DNA of 64,000 nucleotides from positions 51,674,227 through 51,738,226 of the forward strand of contig NC_089781.1 in NCBI RefSeq assembly GCF_040412425.1, written 5' to 3'. The position numbers and the translations under genes are program-made. Below the pieces are notes generated by a model. The model was not told the origin of the DNA, searched no databases, and saw only the letters and a list, made by a program, of their open reading frames with translations. Each line of letters opens with the position of its first letter. Within the stretch, counting starts at the first letter, position 1. Source of the DNA: Macrobrachium rosenbergii (Eukaryota; Arthropoda; Malacostraca; Decapoda; Palaemonidae). Positions 33,341 through 45,974 of this stretch are shown here, piece after piece.

Positions 33341-33781
33341 CAGGGCAAAGGTGTCGTCCACATATCTTTTGTAAAATAAAGGGTGGAAACTAAGGGACAA
33401 TTGTCAAATACTGTCTCCTCCAGGAGTTCATAAAAATATTGGCGAAGGTAGGACCTAAAGGGCTTCCCATTGCCATCCCCTCCACCTGTCTGAAACAAGA
33501 ATCATTAAAATAAAGACCGTGTCCCGCACGCCAATTCTAAAAGTTGTTTAAATAAGGTTCTGTTAAAACCGTTAAAAAGAATCGGGAAAATGGAAAAGTT
33601 TGGTCAATATGATCTCGATCGTCTCCTCAACAGGAATATTGGTAAACAGGGACTCAACGTCGAAACTGACCATTAATAACATATTGTTTGTTATGATTTT
33701 TTTGTATTTAAAAGGATATTTATTTTGCCTTAGCCAAGAAGTAGAGACATGAAATTTGCGCCCAACAATGAAAATAGACAA
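33341..33781 (-). pseudogene. Penelope-like reverse-transcriptase portion
   Basis: The frame 33572-33781 gives FHVSTSWLRQNKYPFK and FDVESLFTNIPVEETIE, motif A with its aspartate. Further on, the frame around 33298-33498 keeps GNGKPFRSYLRQYFYE, a decayed version of the usual GxxMGxPLGPxFAN block. Then, in another phase, YVDDTFALFKRDF follows (motif C). Confidence 0.78.
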
Positions 33782-33835
33782 AGCTTATTTTGTTATAGGC
33801 TACTATAGAATTTTTGTATATGGTAAACAAAAAAA

Positions 33836-35194
33836 TATGCATTCTATATCCCAGTATCCATGCTACAAAGAATATTAACTAAGTATAATTTGAAAGTAAA
33901 AGAGCGTTTAGGAACAGTAAGTGGCTGATAAATGATGATTAAAACGGTGGCAAAATAAGATTATTAATAGTAAAAATAACCCCCTATGAAAAGTTGTTTG
34001 AGTGATCTCAGCAGCAGTCGGTGGAAAGGAAACTTCGTTCTTAGCCGACCTCTCTTGGCCCTTCTTCTTGGGCAGACATCCTGTATTCTTGGCCACAACG
34101 AATGAGCTCTAAAAAATGTTATCCGACCACTGCTACAAAGTATGTCTAAAAACAGAATTCCTGTCAGGATCGCCGATACATCTCATGAAATTTTTATTAA
34201 TTCAAATATCTCTGTCCTTGCATTAGTATCATCTCCAAACTTCTGTGTATCTGTTGGGAATTCAATTTCCCGTCACTTTATTCATTCTACTCTCACAAAA
34301 AAAATTTATTCTTTTCTGATAACGATATACAGAACGGTTGGCTGTTCAAGATAGAACTACTTTTCCTCCGCTGTTCGATTGAATTACCCAAATTTGACGG
34401 AATTTTCAGCGTAAAATAGATGATATTCAAAGGAAAATAGCTGGCTGTAATCAGCCAATCAGAGGCAACCTTACGTTCAGTCATTCATTTGACGTTCTAT
34501 GTAAATATTTGAACTCTAATGTAGCTAATTGTGTTCAGAAACATTTGAACAGGACTGGTCAAGGTTACTGTATTCGATAACTGAATTTGTCCTAATGCAA
34601 ACCACTGTTAAGAAATTGAATAAGAAAACTACACTTTTATTATAAAGTTTGACAGAATTAACACAATATTTTCAGTCGTTGTAGCTACATTATTTATCGT
34701 TTCAATGGGAAATCAGAACTAGCTTCAAAAGGTTTGGGAGTTAGGAGAAAAATCGTTAACGAAGCTATACATGCCTCGATAGTTCATCGTCTCTACCTTC
34801 CAAACAACTCTTCCCTCTTCCCGCACCCCTACCCCACGTCCCTCCACCTCTATTTCCTATGTCAGTCTCAAGAGCCAAACGCAAGTGTACGATGATATTA
34901 CGTTATGTAATTTCCCTTTGATACAATGTCTTATATAATCATAAAAAATCACGTATAAAACCATGAATCACGTTGTAGTTTGTTCGTAAACTTTGTCAGG
35001 TCATTTTGTCTCTTTTGAAATAATCAAATGAAGGTAAGGAAATCAAACAGGTAAGGAAACGTTTCCACCAATAAGGATTGCCTTTCAGACAGAGAATTCA
35101 TTCATATTTTCAACAGTTTCTACTACATAAACAGAAGCGGTGTTGCCATTTAGCATGTCTAGTGAGTGCAGGGGGTAAAAGGAATCATTTCCCC
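33836..35194. other. no recognisable gene
   Basis: May include the 5' part of the Penelope-like element beyond recognition. A C-rich run at 34800-34860 is unremarkable. Confidence 0.45.
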
Positions 35195-35480
35195 GACTGT
35201 ACAGTACCAGGGGAACTATCAAATTATCCTAAAAAGAAATGGGTACCAGGGGAACTATACAAAATTATTGTAGAAAGAGAATAGTACTGGGGGTGGGGTG
35301 GGGGAACCATCCAAAATTATTGAAAAAAGAAAATGGTATTGGGGAACTATACAAAATTATCCTAAAAAGAAAATGGTATTGGAGGGAACTATACAAAATT
35401 ATCCTAAAAGAAAACGGTACAAGGGGGAACTATACAAAATTATTCTAAAAAGAAAATGGTATAAGGGGGGGCTATAAAAA
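35195..35480 (+). repeat. 42-bp minisatellite, left copy, about 7 units
   Basis: The unit contains GGGGAACTATACAAAATTAT and CCTAAAAAGAAAATGGTA. It is the reverse complement of the unit at 39.96-41.59 kb. Confidence 0.9.
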
Positions 35481-35710
35481 GACAAAATTACTGCCAGAAA
35501 TAAAATGGTCAATTGTGATGAGCCAGCACAACCAGCAAGGGCAAATACATCTCCAGATTTGCCAGACACTGAAGTAGGGATAGATAGTTAGTGTCTTCTA
35601 CCCAACAAGAAAGTACATATCAGAAAGGGTAAGAAGTGTAGTATGTTAAGTGAAGTCAAGTGTGTATCAACAGTAAAAGATATTTATTGAATATGCCAGA
35701 CTGTTCTAAG
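35481..35710. other. unique spacer
   Basis: 230 bp between the minisatellite and the inverted-repeat element; no gene. Confidence 0.5.
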
Positions 35711-36304
35711 TAGTGCAGCAGATAAAATCATGTTTTTATTACAATACTTCAGTTAATGATGCAAGCATGAAATTTGGTACACATCTTCTCCATAGGCCAC
35801 TTTTTGAAAATTACTGGGTGCCCACTCAAAATTCCAAAATGGCTGCCAGTCAAGGTTTTAACATGGGACTCATGTGCCTCTGGTCATGTTTTTATGCATT
35901 TGTTTTCGTTATACACATTTTAGGCTGAGTCACCAAGCAAAAGTAAAATGTATTTCTGTTAAAGATTTCATATAGCACATATAAAGAAAGATGGCATCCA
36001 ATATGGCAACCAAAAACCTTAAATAATTGCATCTCAGGAAAATGTCTTCCTGTTCAATATAATAGTTTGCAAGTCTATATATAATTTAGGTGGTGGTTTT
36101 GTCTTTAGTTTTAGTTTAAAAGAGTGAATGTCAGCACAAAACCAGGGCACATTGGTGACTTCACTGCTGTGTAACTCGACATGGGGTTCAGTGTCAGCTA
36201 ATCTTGCTTTACTTACGCTGTACCTAGCTTTGCTTTAGTGTAGTTTGGTAGTTTAGCGTCCCAAATGCTGTCTAATAGCCCCATATCAATTAGCTAGTAG
36301 AAAG

Positions 36305-36307
<3 letters not shown>

Positions 36308-36375
<68 letters not shown>
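36308..36375. repeat. (AT)n microsatellite
   Basis: About 68 bp of AT inside the inverted-repeat element. Confidence 0.97.
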
Positions 36376-36377
<2 letters not shown>

Positions 36378-36639
36378 GGTAGATCTAGTTAGACAGCCAT
36401 GCCTGAATTGACAGGAGAGACAGTGCAAGAGCAAGGCAAGGGTATGTGGGGCTGTACATGGCTTGTTCATGTGCTTACCTGGATGGTGTACAGATCATAA
36501 GGAACTTAAATGGCACTGGATGACTGATCGGGCTAGGTGTAGGGTGACCGAACCTAGTTGTATCCCATAAATCAATGTGCATATCAGATTAAGGCAGTGA
36601 AGGGATAGCCCCTCGGCCTTAGTCAAGAGCTCATAATGG

Positions 36640-38259
36640 CAAGTGTAAATCAATTGCAGGCAAAAAGAAGACCGATTGGATAAAGGTTGTCTTTGCCAGG
36701 AAGACAAGAAAAATGAAGGTCTAACTTCACCCTTGGCTTCTGTACATCATAATCCTGAACATGATAGGTACGTAATGATTTCAACCAATGTGCCATTGGT
36801 CCAGGAGATTGGTGAAATGCTGCTTAACTTTGACCCAGCAAGGCTGGATGAAGGCAGTGGCATAGAGGCAACACTGTGACAAAACATGGCAAAATACTGC
36901 AAGATAGGGTCATGTTTAATAATGCAAAACTTGATCATGCAAGAAGGCAAGATCTACAGTTGAAGGTAGTGAACCACAGGAAAAGCATGCTAAACCGCGT
37001 TGAATGAGCCATGACAATGAAGCGTGCATTTTTTGTGAAAATGTGGCACCTGTATCAGATCTTCGACAAGTAATGACCATGAATCTCAACAGGAGACTAC
37101 ATGAGTATGCACACACACTTAATGGCGGTGAATTATTGGCAGAACTAGGTGTAAGGTGATGCAATTGCACAAGAGCTGAAATACCATCTTGTATGTCTCA
37201 CTGGCCTTTACAATAGGGAAAGGTCCCATCTTAGAAATCTTGAGAAAGAACAATGTCACAGTGAAGAACCAGATGCATATCCACTAGTTCTGTCAGAGCT
37301 GGTTAATTATATCATTGCAACCAGCTTGAGTTCGGATGGTCCTGCCGTATTTCCTCTTGAAGACACATCCCAGTTACACCAGCAGCACCTGGGCCAATTG
37401 GGCATTGCCTCACCCACTATAAATACAACAAAATTAAAGGACAAATTGTTAGCAGAAATCACTGAATTAGAAGCATACAAGAATGGAAGAAGTGTGCTAC
37501 TTGCCTTGCAGAAAGATGTGGCTTCAGCCCTATCTCTGGTATCTGACTACTCAGATATACTTGTGATTGCTAAAGCGGCAAAGATACTGAGGAATCATAT
37601 TCTGGATCATCAGTCCAGGTTTAACGGCACCTTTGGTGAAGGATGTAGGCTATTATTGATGCCATACCTCACTAGTGTGGTCAAACATGGAGCAGACATA
37701 AAGTCTCAGCTAAGGTTTGGCTCATCAAAGTCAGACCTAGCTATTGCTCAGCTCCTGTAGTACAACTGCTTCTCAAAACAGAAGGAAGGAGCAAGTGTAC
37801 AACGACATTCAAAGGATAGGGACACTCCTTTTCCAGTGTCTATGGGCATGGCTATCTATGCCAAAACCAGGAAGAGAAACCTGGTAGAAATGCTTCATGA
37901 GCATTTCCTATGACAGTGTTTAAGAGATATCAGCCCAACTGGGAGATGCCACTGTCACCAAGTATGTGGAAGTGTGTGTAGTCTGTCCACCTATCTTGAG
38001 AAAGGAGTTGTTTACCACTGCGGTCATGGACAACATCGATCACAACCCTTCAGCAACTACGGCTAGTACCTCTTTTCATGGGGCCAGCATTTCGTTATTC
38101 CAACACCCTGCCAAAGACAACAGGGGGGAAGAGCATCAGCCAGTACAGTTTGAACCAGGAAGGGTAAAATCTGTACCTGAGCTACCTGACTCCTTCACAA
38201 TTATCCCCCCTGCTTCTTTCAAGTCCAAAAATGCTACAGACTTTGGCTTACATGCATAG
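36640..38259 (+). pseudogene. decayed protein of an uncharacterised invertebrate element family
   Basis: Successive frames: 36676-36879 (CLCQEDKKNEGLTSPLASVH, FDPARLDEGSGIEATL); about 36876-37005 (VTKHGKILQDRV); about 37016-37160 (CIFCENVAPVSDLRQVMTMN, LNGGELLAELGV); then GDAIAQELKYHLVCLTGLYN; 37326-37760 (144 codons, ending GSSKSDLAIAQLL); about 37760-37910 (RHSKDRDTPFPVSMGMAIYA); and 37966-38259 (CVVCPPILRKELFTTAVMDN, then IDHNPSATTASTSFHGASIS). Paired cysteines (CLC, CIFC, HLVC) suggest zinc binding at the N-terminal side. I have seen this motif order in unnamed predicted proteins of many marine invertebrates, but I do not know the biochemical role. Four or more frame shifts or stops break it. 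Its place between inverted repeats suggests it is the element's own transposition protein. Confidence 0.6.
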
Positions 38260-38911
38260 CTTTGTATAGCTGCAAATGTGAGGTGTAATCATAATGTGAG
38301 GTGTGACTATAATGTTTCAGATACATCTGAATGAGGATTTCGTCACACTAAAGGGTGACACCATGCATCTTAAAATCTTGCGTTCATTTCAGGCTTAAAA
38401 AAAGGCATTGAGACAGTGCTCGAACACAGATAAGATACTTTGTTATCATACTCCATTACAGTCTTGTGCTTGTATATTTTTCAGTTGCATTATGGGGCCC
38501 CTTTCCAAGATGTAATATTGATAATAGCCCAATAGAAATCCTAGAAACAGATTCTCTGGCCTCATAAATGTAGGCATAGATAAAAATTTCATGTCTCTAT
38601 TTTTCTTAGTTGCAGAGTTATCAAGAAAAATGTTTCATAGTAGCCATTTTGTATGCCATCTTTATCACAATGATAAATATAGTAGTAGGAAGACGTTATC
38701 TGAATAATGATTGATGTATTTATTTCAACAATGATTTACTCAAAGTGTCAGAAATCAAAACAACTAGCGGCCATCTTGAAAAGTGGTGGCCATATTAAAA
38801 TTTTCCGTGGACACCCAGATTTTTCAAAAGAGGGGATTAAAATGAGCACTTGTGCCAAATTTCATGCTTGTATCACAAACTGAAGTATTTTTATACTTAT
38901 CTGCTGCACTA

Positions 38912-39959
38912 AAGTTGGTGTAGGCATAGAAAAAAGTTTGTGAACGGAAAGGGACCAACAACAAACTTTACTGGCCAGTCCTAGAAGGGACCTTAATCTT
39001 TCCAGTAGTAGTATCTCAACTGGTAGCTGGTGCCTTCATTCAACTCTTAACACATCCAACTACATTGTGCATCCTGCGATATACAGTACCAATCACTCTC
39101 CACAGAGATTTCGAGCAAAAAACACGAGTCAAAAAGGTTTTTACAATTCAGTACGTGAGTAAATCTTACGTTTAAATAATCTTGCTAAAGTGAAATGTGT
39201 TATGAATAAAAATTGGATTTATTTATTAGGTCATTAGCTTCATTAATATAACAAAAATCATTACCTGTTCAAAATTATTATTTTCTTCTAGATGGCAAGT
39301 CTTCCTATGAAACATCAAGTTTGTGAATATAATTGTTCTAAATTTATTTTCATTTGTAACAAATGGTAGAATTAGCAGCAACGTCTTATCCTGGATAAAT
39401 AAGGCTTGATCTTTAAAAATCTTAAATTATACTCGCATTATTTTCAAGTTGATTTTTTATTGCAGTTGTTAAGTTATTGCTCCTGAACAAACTAGATTTT
39501 AATACTTACCTGGTGGCATGGTAACTGGGGCTTTTTCTAAAATAAACATGCACAATATCTTAGCGTGTTAACATTGTCACTAAAGGTTAAACTCTATGGT
39601 ACTGCTCCAAGAGCAATAGCTATTTAGAGAGTTTGATCTCAGAAATGTTAAGATATTTCCAACATGTATGTATTGTGGGGCCTTTTGAGCTTAAAAGTCC
39701 ATTAGAAAACCTTTAAATTATTAAGTTTTGCATTATCATCCTCTGAAAGCAATGCAGTGTAAAAAAGCACTATCTCGATGCCAACCTTATCTTTATCCTT
39801 CTTAGTAGAGATGACTGGTTATTTTTGCTGGTCAATAGTCAGACTTTGTTCTGGCACTTTTTGGTGGAAGTGTCAAGTTTTGCATGGTATTGCATAACTT
39901 TGAAAGATCTCAAGCTATCAAAGTATGAATAATGTGATTTCAAAATTTTATTACCGTTT
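38912..39959. other. no recognisable gene
   Basis: About 1 kb of AT-rich sequence between the inverted-repeat element and the minisatellite. Confidence 0.45.
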
Positions 39960-41591
39960 ACAATAATTTTGTACTGCTCCCCCTGGCACCATTTTCTTTT
40001 TAGGATAATTTTGTATAGTTCCCCCTGGCACCATTTTCTTTTTAGGATAATTTTGTATAGTTCCCCCTGGCACCATTTTCTTTTCAGGATAATTTTGTAT
40101 AGTTCTCCCTGGCACCATTTTCTTTTCAGGATAATTTTGTATAGTTCCCCCTGGCGCCATTTTCTTTTCAGGATACTTTTGTATAGTTCACCCTGGTGCC
40201 ATTTTCTTTTTAGGATAATTTTGTATAGTTCCCCCTGGTGCCATCTTTTTTTAGGATAATTTTGTGTAGTTTCCCCCTATGCCATTTTCTTTTTAGAATA
40301 ATTGTATACTTCTCCTCAAAACCATTTTCTTTTTAGGATAATTTTGTATAGTTCCCCTGGTGCCATTTTCTTTTTCGGGTAATTTTGTATAGTTCCCCCA
40401 AAACCATTTTCTTTTTAGGATGATTTTGTATAGTTCCCCTTGGTATCATTTTCTTTTTAGGGTAATTTTGCATAGTTCCCCTGGTACCATTTTCTTTTAG
40501 GATACTTTGTATAGTTCCCCCCGCCCAATACCATTTTCGTTTTAGGATAATTGTATAGTTCCATAAAAAACATTTTCTTTTTAGGGTAATTTTGTATAGT
40601 TTCCCTGGTACCATTTTCTTTTAGGATGCTTTGTATAGTTCCCCCTGCTACCGTCTTCTTTTTAGGATAATTTTGTATAGTTCCCCCTGGTACCATTTTC
40701 TTTTTAGGATAATTTTGTATAGTTCCCCCTGTTACCATTTTCTTTTAGGATACTTTGTATACTTCCCCCTGGTACCATCTTTTTATGATAATTTTGCATA
40801 GTTCCCCCTGGCGCCATTTTCTTTTAGGATAATTTTGTATAGTTTCCCCTGGCGCCATTTTCTTTTAGGATAATTCTGTATAGTTTCCCCTGGTACCATT
40901 TTCTTTTAGGATAATTTTGTATAGTTCCCCCAAAACCAATTTCTTTTATGATAATTTTGTATAGTTCCCCTGTACCAGTTTTGTTTAGGATAATTTTGTA
41001 TAGTTCCCCAATACCATTTTTTTTTAGGATAATTTTGTATAGTTCCCCATGGTACCATTTTCTTTTTACAATAATTTTGTATAGTACCCCAATACCATTT
41101 TCTTTTTAGGATAATTTTGTACAGTTCCCCCATGCCATTCTCTTTGTACAATAATTTTGTGTAGTTGCCCCAATACCAGTTTCTTTTTGCTGGTACCATT
41201 TTCTTTTAGGATAATTTTGTACAGTTCCCCCCATACTATTCTCTTTTTACAATAATTTTGTATAGTTCCCCCAATACCATTTTCTTTTTAGGATAATTTT
41301 GTATAGTTCCCCCTGGTACCATTTTCTTTTTAGGATAATTTTGTATAGTTCCCCCTGGTACAATTTTCTTTTTAGGATAATTTTATATAGTTCCCCCAAA
41401 ATCATTTTCTTTTTAGGATAATTTTGTATAGTTCCCCGTACCATTTTCTTTTCACAATAATTTTTTATAGTTCCCCCAATACCATTTTGTTTTTACAATA
41501 ATTTTGCATAGCTCCCCCAAAACCATTTTCTTTTTACGATAATTTTGTATAGTTCCCCCCAATACCATTTTCTTTTTACAATAATTTTATA
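39960..41591 (-). repeat. 42-bp minisatellite, right copy, ~38 units
   Basis: Plus-strand unit: TTTTGTATAGTTCCCCCTGG then CACCATTTTCTTTTTAGGAT. The 42-bp length equals 14 codons, so the minus strand reads MVPGGTIQNYPKKK over and over, in several short frames broken by 1-2 bp indels. Units vary mainly in the CCCCCTGGCACC segment (CCCCAATACC, CCCCAAAACC). The last units fade into a tRNA-like repeat at 41592. Open frames here follow from the unit length and are not evidence of a gene. Confidence 0.9.
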
Positions 41592-42600
41592 GTGGATACA
41601 TTTGTCACCACAAAGACTAAGGTCCAGATGAAGACAGAAATTAAGACTTCTGATGAACCCACAGGGTTCAAACCCACATCTCTCTGGGATATCAGAATGA
41701 GGTAGTGATATCTGCCCTGACCACAAAGGAGACTATAAGTTTGTTTCTGCTTATGCATACATAGTATATCTTTTGAATTCAGATACATGCACTAGAGCTG
41801 AAATAGACCCGCCTTCACCAGCATGGACAAGTGGTTAACTGTTTATTGTTTTTTAGGCTGAAATATATATATAATCTACTGGCCACTTCATACCAGATAT
41901 ATATGTAACAGCAGTAACTAAAATGTCCTCTTAACTTATCAGTTTCTTCACATTTTAGATAAGTTTGTCACTACAAAGCCTAAGATCCAAATGAAGAAAG
42001 GAAAGAAGAAATTCTTACGCTCAGAAAAGGTTCAAACCCAAATCCTGGATATCAGAATGAGGTAACGATATCCACCTGCTAAGAAAGTTTAAGTTTATTC
42101 CCACTGGTTTATACATATATGTGTTGAATCTACAGTAGATACATTTACTAAGCCTGGAATAGACCTACCTCCACCATCATAGTCAAGTGTTTGATCGTTT
42201 TCTGCTATTTAGTCTGAAATATATATTTATAATCTACTGGTCACTTTTTTATGAAATGTGTATGAAATAGTAATAAGCGGGAATACCCTCTTAACTTCCC
42301 AGTTTTCACATTTTGGATACATTTGTTGCTACAAAGCCCAAGATCCAGATGAATTGATAAATGAAGATATTCTGATGGTCAGGCAAGGTTCACACCCACA
42401 TTCAGGATATCAGAATGAGATAACTATATCTACCTGACCATGGAGAAATGTATAAGTTTACCTTTGCTTGTGCATGCATATATCTGTTGAATTCAGATTC
42501 ATTTACTTAGAGGTGGAATGGACCCTCCTTCAGCATCATAGCTAAGTGTTTAGTTGTTTATTCTTTTTTAAGATAAAATATATATTTAGAATCGACTGGT
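41592..42600 (-). repeat. second tRNA-like repeat family, three minus-oriented tandem copies
   Basis: Three ~350-bp units starting near 41592, 41950 and 42308. On the minus strand each has a head with A-box-like TGGTCAGGTAGATAT, B-box-like GGGTTTGAACC (best in unit 1, about 41660-41672), and a body (GGATCTTAGGCTTTGTAGTG, AAGTGACCAGTAGATT-like, AGCTCTAGTGCATGTATCTG). The polarity flips at about 42597, at a GGTC shared by the two orientations. Confidence 0.8.
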
Positions 42601-42612
42601 CAAGTGGATATC
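42597..42612 (+). repeat. 5' stub of a plus-oriented tRNA-like copy, split by the gypsy element
   Basis: GGTCAAGTGGATATC is the first 15 bases of the head. Its continuation (GTCACCTAATTCTGATATTC) resumes at 50343, just past the 3' LTR. Confidence 0.7.
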
Positions 42613-42769
42613 TGCAGTATTGAGAATTCTTTTGTGTATTTGTTTAGGGTCACAATGTTTGAAGTAACTTTTGTTTTGTGGTATGAGAGAGATTCGGGAG
42701 AAACAACAAACCTGTATAGTAAGTTTAAGAATAAACTTAACTTTATAGTTTATTGGTCCTGGATTTACA
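42613..42769 (+). repeat. 5' LTR of the gypsy element
   Basis: Starts TGCAGTATTGAGAATTC and ends GGATTTACA. It is followed by AGAAAGGTTAATGG; no standard primer-binding site was recognised. Confidence 0.75.
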
Positions 42770-44535
42770 AGAAAGGTTAATGGACGTTTTATTGTAGGTT
42801 TGCAATGTTGTTATGCCAAAACTTGACTTCTATTGTACCAGATTTGTGACGGGTATGGCTTCCCCAGAAAGGCTGGGTTCTCATATTAAATGGGTTCAGA
42901 GGTATTTGTGCATACAGACTTTTGCAATGTTTAACAAATCTCGTGAATGGGAGATATGGGTTTGTTAATTTGTTGAGATTCAACAATTGATCATCGGTGA
43001 CCTAAACATTATCTGCAGAGCACCCAGTTACAGTGACACGTGTCCAAGGATGGATGTTTCCATGGAATTTTTTGGTCCGGTTCTAATCGGATTTCTGGGT
43101 GTGAAACAGAAATGTGAATCCGTTTGTGCACTGCGTAAGCGCTTGGTGCAATGCGCTCTTGTGAAAGGTATTTCACTGGGTTGTGTGAAACCATGGCTGA
43201 AGGATGTGTTGGACATGCTGGGGATTGGAATTCCCATTTGCTGGAGAATGAGAAGACTTAGAAAAATGACTAACCTTTACAGACCTGCTTTTATTTTTTG
43301 TGATTATTCTTTTACCCTTGTCTAACATTTATATGGTGCGTTTCTGAGTACTGATGAACTGGGCGATCTTTGATTTTTACTGCAGACGGTTCCTTTCTTT
43401 GGTGGAATGTTTCAATGGAACCATGGTTAATTGGGGTGGACACGCATCTGCACAGACATGCGTGCAACATAGCCATCGTGGAAAATGATATTGATGAAAT
43501 GGATGGATAGTCATAAGTCAATCTTGGCATATGAGAGGAACTGAAGAAGATGACTTTTTGAAGTTGCTTAGAAAGAAACTTTGTATTGTTATGGAACTTT
43601 CAGGAGACATTGATGGGGGAATGGGAATTAGTTCTCACTTATTATGTTCTTTTGGTGACTGGGTGATTTCTGCTCTTTGGGGGTTAAGTTTTGATGGGGT
43701 TTCCGTGATTAACGTGCTTATTTTCCTTTTGCATTGATGAGCTGTTGAGCTTACTTAATAAATGCCTATTTTTGTAACTGGGGTTTGATTACCATGCATT
43801 TTAGAGGGAGAGAGATAGAGAGAGAGAGAGAGAGGATAGAGAGAAAGAAGGCACAAAAAGGAGCGTCTGGGAGACAGAGAGAGGGAGAGAAAGATGCTCT
43901 TGAAGGCCAATGCTACCAGGTGGACCGACGCCTGCAACTTCAGCAGGTAAGTGCAAACAAGGTTGTATGGGTGTTCTTCCATACAACACTCACAGTGGTC
44001 AAAAGTGTGGGTGGATTACAGAGTGTGAAGACTTTTACTTTGGACACTGATCCAAGGAAGTATACTGTAGTGTTATGGTGAAAATGGATGTGTTCATTTA
44101 ATTTATATCTTACCAGGAAAATTCTGACAGATAATGCTCATAAACAAGCTTGCTTGCTTCACATGGCTGGATTGTATGTTCATGCCATCTATTTTTCTCA
44201 ATTTGGTGACAGTGAATAGGAAACTTATGATGAAGCAGTGAGTATCCTTACCAATTAATGAATGTTGCCTTTCAGTGCCATCAGTTTCAACAGGAGTGTG
44301 AACAGCCAAGTCGAGACTGTTGATCGGTATGAAAGTGTGATAATGCTATTTGTGACCAAGTTGCCAACAAATGTGTGTGATCAGCACTGAAATGTAATTT
44401 GAAGCTGCTGACTGTTAAGCCAGGAACATGGAGGCACAAAGGAGCTCTGCTGGTGAAGTTAATTTTGTCCAGCACTCTGGCAAGACCCAGCAGGAACCTT
44501 TGCAAATTGGTTCATCCTAAGATGTGAGCTGTAGA
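42770..44535 (+). other. gypsy leader and Gag region, not decodable
   Basis: By position this should hold the leader and gag. Short frames exist (42987-43325, 43531-43737, 43785-44081) but no Gag motif is convincing. A GA-rich stretch lies at 43802-43892. Confidence 0.4.
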
Positions 44536-44650
44536 ATTTACTGTTATGCTTGTGGATGGCACAGGTACAAGTTGACATCAGACACATGCCCTGCCAGAGC
44601 AAGACATGTTCTGCACGTGGTGAAAAAGGTCACTTCAAAGCTACCTTTTC
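44536..44650 (+). pseudogene. gypsy Gag zinc-knuckle relic
   Basis: CYACGWHRYKLTSDTCPARA, then in the next frame TCSARGEKGHFKA, is the pattern of two retroviral-type CCHC knuckles (CxxCGxxH...CPA...C..CGKxGHF) with one or two cysteines lost. Confidence 0.5.
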
Positions 44651-44859
44651 AGTAAATCACATACTACTGAAACACTGAACATCTTGTGAGTTGGCTCTGA
44701 AACTGTTGTAGCTCAGGCAATTGAGAATGACATATCGAGTAATTACTCACAACTGTTCAATGAGAAAGTGGGACTACTGAAAGACTGCGTATTGAGACAG
44801 TGAAAAGCCAATGGCCCAGCCACTGAGACACATTCTTTTTGAATTACAGAAGGTGGACA

Positions 44860-45602
44860 AATAGGTGAATTGCATGTGCTTGACTCAAGACTATATAGTC
44901 TTGGATCAACTGGTTGAAGTCAGACTCACCCTCAACCAGAAAAAATGTGATTTTTGACTGAGGAAATTAACTTTCTTTGGTCACAAGCTGACTAGTAATT
45001 ATGGGTGTGATGTCAACTTAGAAAATTAGTTAGGTATGCTTATTCCTAGAGTTGTCTAACATAGTAGAATCTACCCAGAATTATGAGAAAAAGAAACAGA
45101 GTTCATGTTGAAGAGTGAGTAGCAGCAGGGTTTCAAAAAGCTCAAACAACTGACAGAGACTCTCGCCTACTTTCAAGGGGATCGTAGAATCCAAGTCATC
45201 ACAGATGCTTCCCCATATGCACTTGGAGCTGTTTTCATATGTGCAAGGGAACAACTGGAAGGTTGTATCCTACCCATCTTGAAGTTTGACAAAGGTAGAA
45301 CGATGATACAGCCAGACTGGGAAGGAATCTGTAGCTCGTGTATGGGCCTGCAAATATTTTAGCTTTTATTTTATGATCTACCTTTTGAGTTGGAAACCAG
45401 CCCTAAGCTGCTGGAACAGATTTTCGGCCCAAAGTCCAAGCCTACTGCACAAGTTGAGAGATGGATTTTCAGAACACAAGTGTATGATTTCAATGTGATC
45501 TACAGACCCGGCTGTTCAAAAATTTCTGATTGCCTGTCTTGCCTGAACAACCTAGGTTTGAGAGATTCTATTGAAAAGGGTGACACTTATGACTATGTGT
45601 GA
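44860..45602 (+). pseudogene. gypsy reverse-transcriptase end and RNase H relic
   Basis: VRLTLNQKKCDF and LTFFGHKLTS mark the end of the reverse-transcriptase palm. KLKQLTETLAYFQGDRRIQV and ITDASPYALGAVF give the RNase H entry, with its DAS aspartate. QPDWEGIC...GLQIF and then, in the frame 45390-45602, LLEQIFGPKSKPTAQVERWI, FRTQVYDFNVIYRPGCSKIS and DCLSCLNNL match the RNase H tail (PxxKPxARxERWxLRLQxYDFxxxYRPG). Stops and frame changes are numerous. Confidence 0.8.
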
Positions 45603-45974
45603 GGTGGTCAGCATTACAGCAAAATCCACAGTTCTTTGCAGCTAAGCCCCGTTCACTGCATGCCGGTGATTGGCTAGCTCTTGAAATGGGAATGACATCA
45701 CACTAATTAACAGTCCATATGATTATCAGTACGGATTTGACTCCGTTCGGTAATTGACCTTGCATGAATGATGACACCACAGATTTGAGTTCCCGGAGTT
45801 GTGAAGTCTGCAGTTGATATATCTGATAAAAGATATATTAAGTTATATAGTATCATTATGAAGATCTTTCATCATTCTGTCTGTGTGTCTTTTTATTATC
45901 ATGTGCAGCCTATATACACAAGCATCTTGCTTTTATTTTTTAAATTGGTGTTGGCCTCCTGCATGTCAAATGTT

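Larger units (their letters stand above)
35711..38911 (+). mobile_element. 3.2-kb element with terminal inverted repeats, unnamed family
   Basis: The ends read TAGTGCAGCAGATAA (35711 on) and, mirrored, TTATCTGCTGCACTA (to 38911). The terminal repeats match well for about 140 bp and again around AAAGATGGCATCCAATATGG, about 300 bp in from each end. AAG precedes the left end and follows the right end, a possible 3-bp target duplication. Inside are (AT)n (36308-36375) and one decayed coding region in the same orientation. The ends are the reverse of CACTA...TAGTG, so this is not a CACTA element as written. A 3-bp duplication would suit groups such as Academ, but I cannot assign it. Confidence 0.65.

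Noticed and set aside
35711..38911. Classification as a CACTA (EnSpm) transposon
   Set aside because: The termini read TAGTG...CACTA, the reverse of the CACTA arrangement, and no CACTA transposase motif was seen.
39960..41591. CRISPR-like array or coding repeat from the 42-bp units
   Set aside because: There are no unique spacers between units and the sequence is eukaryotic; units are contiguous, so it is a minisatellite.
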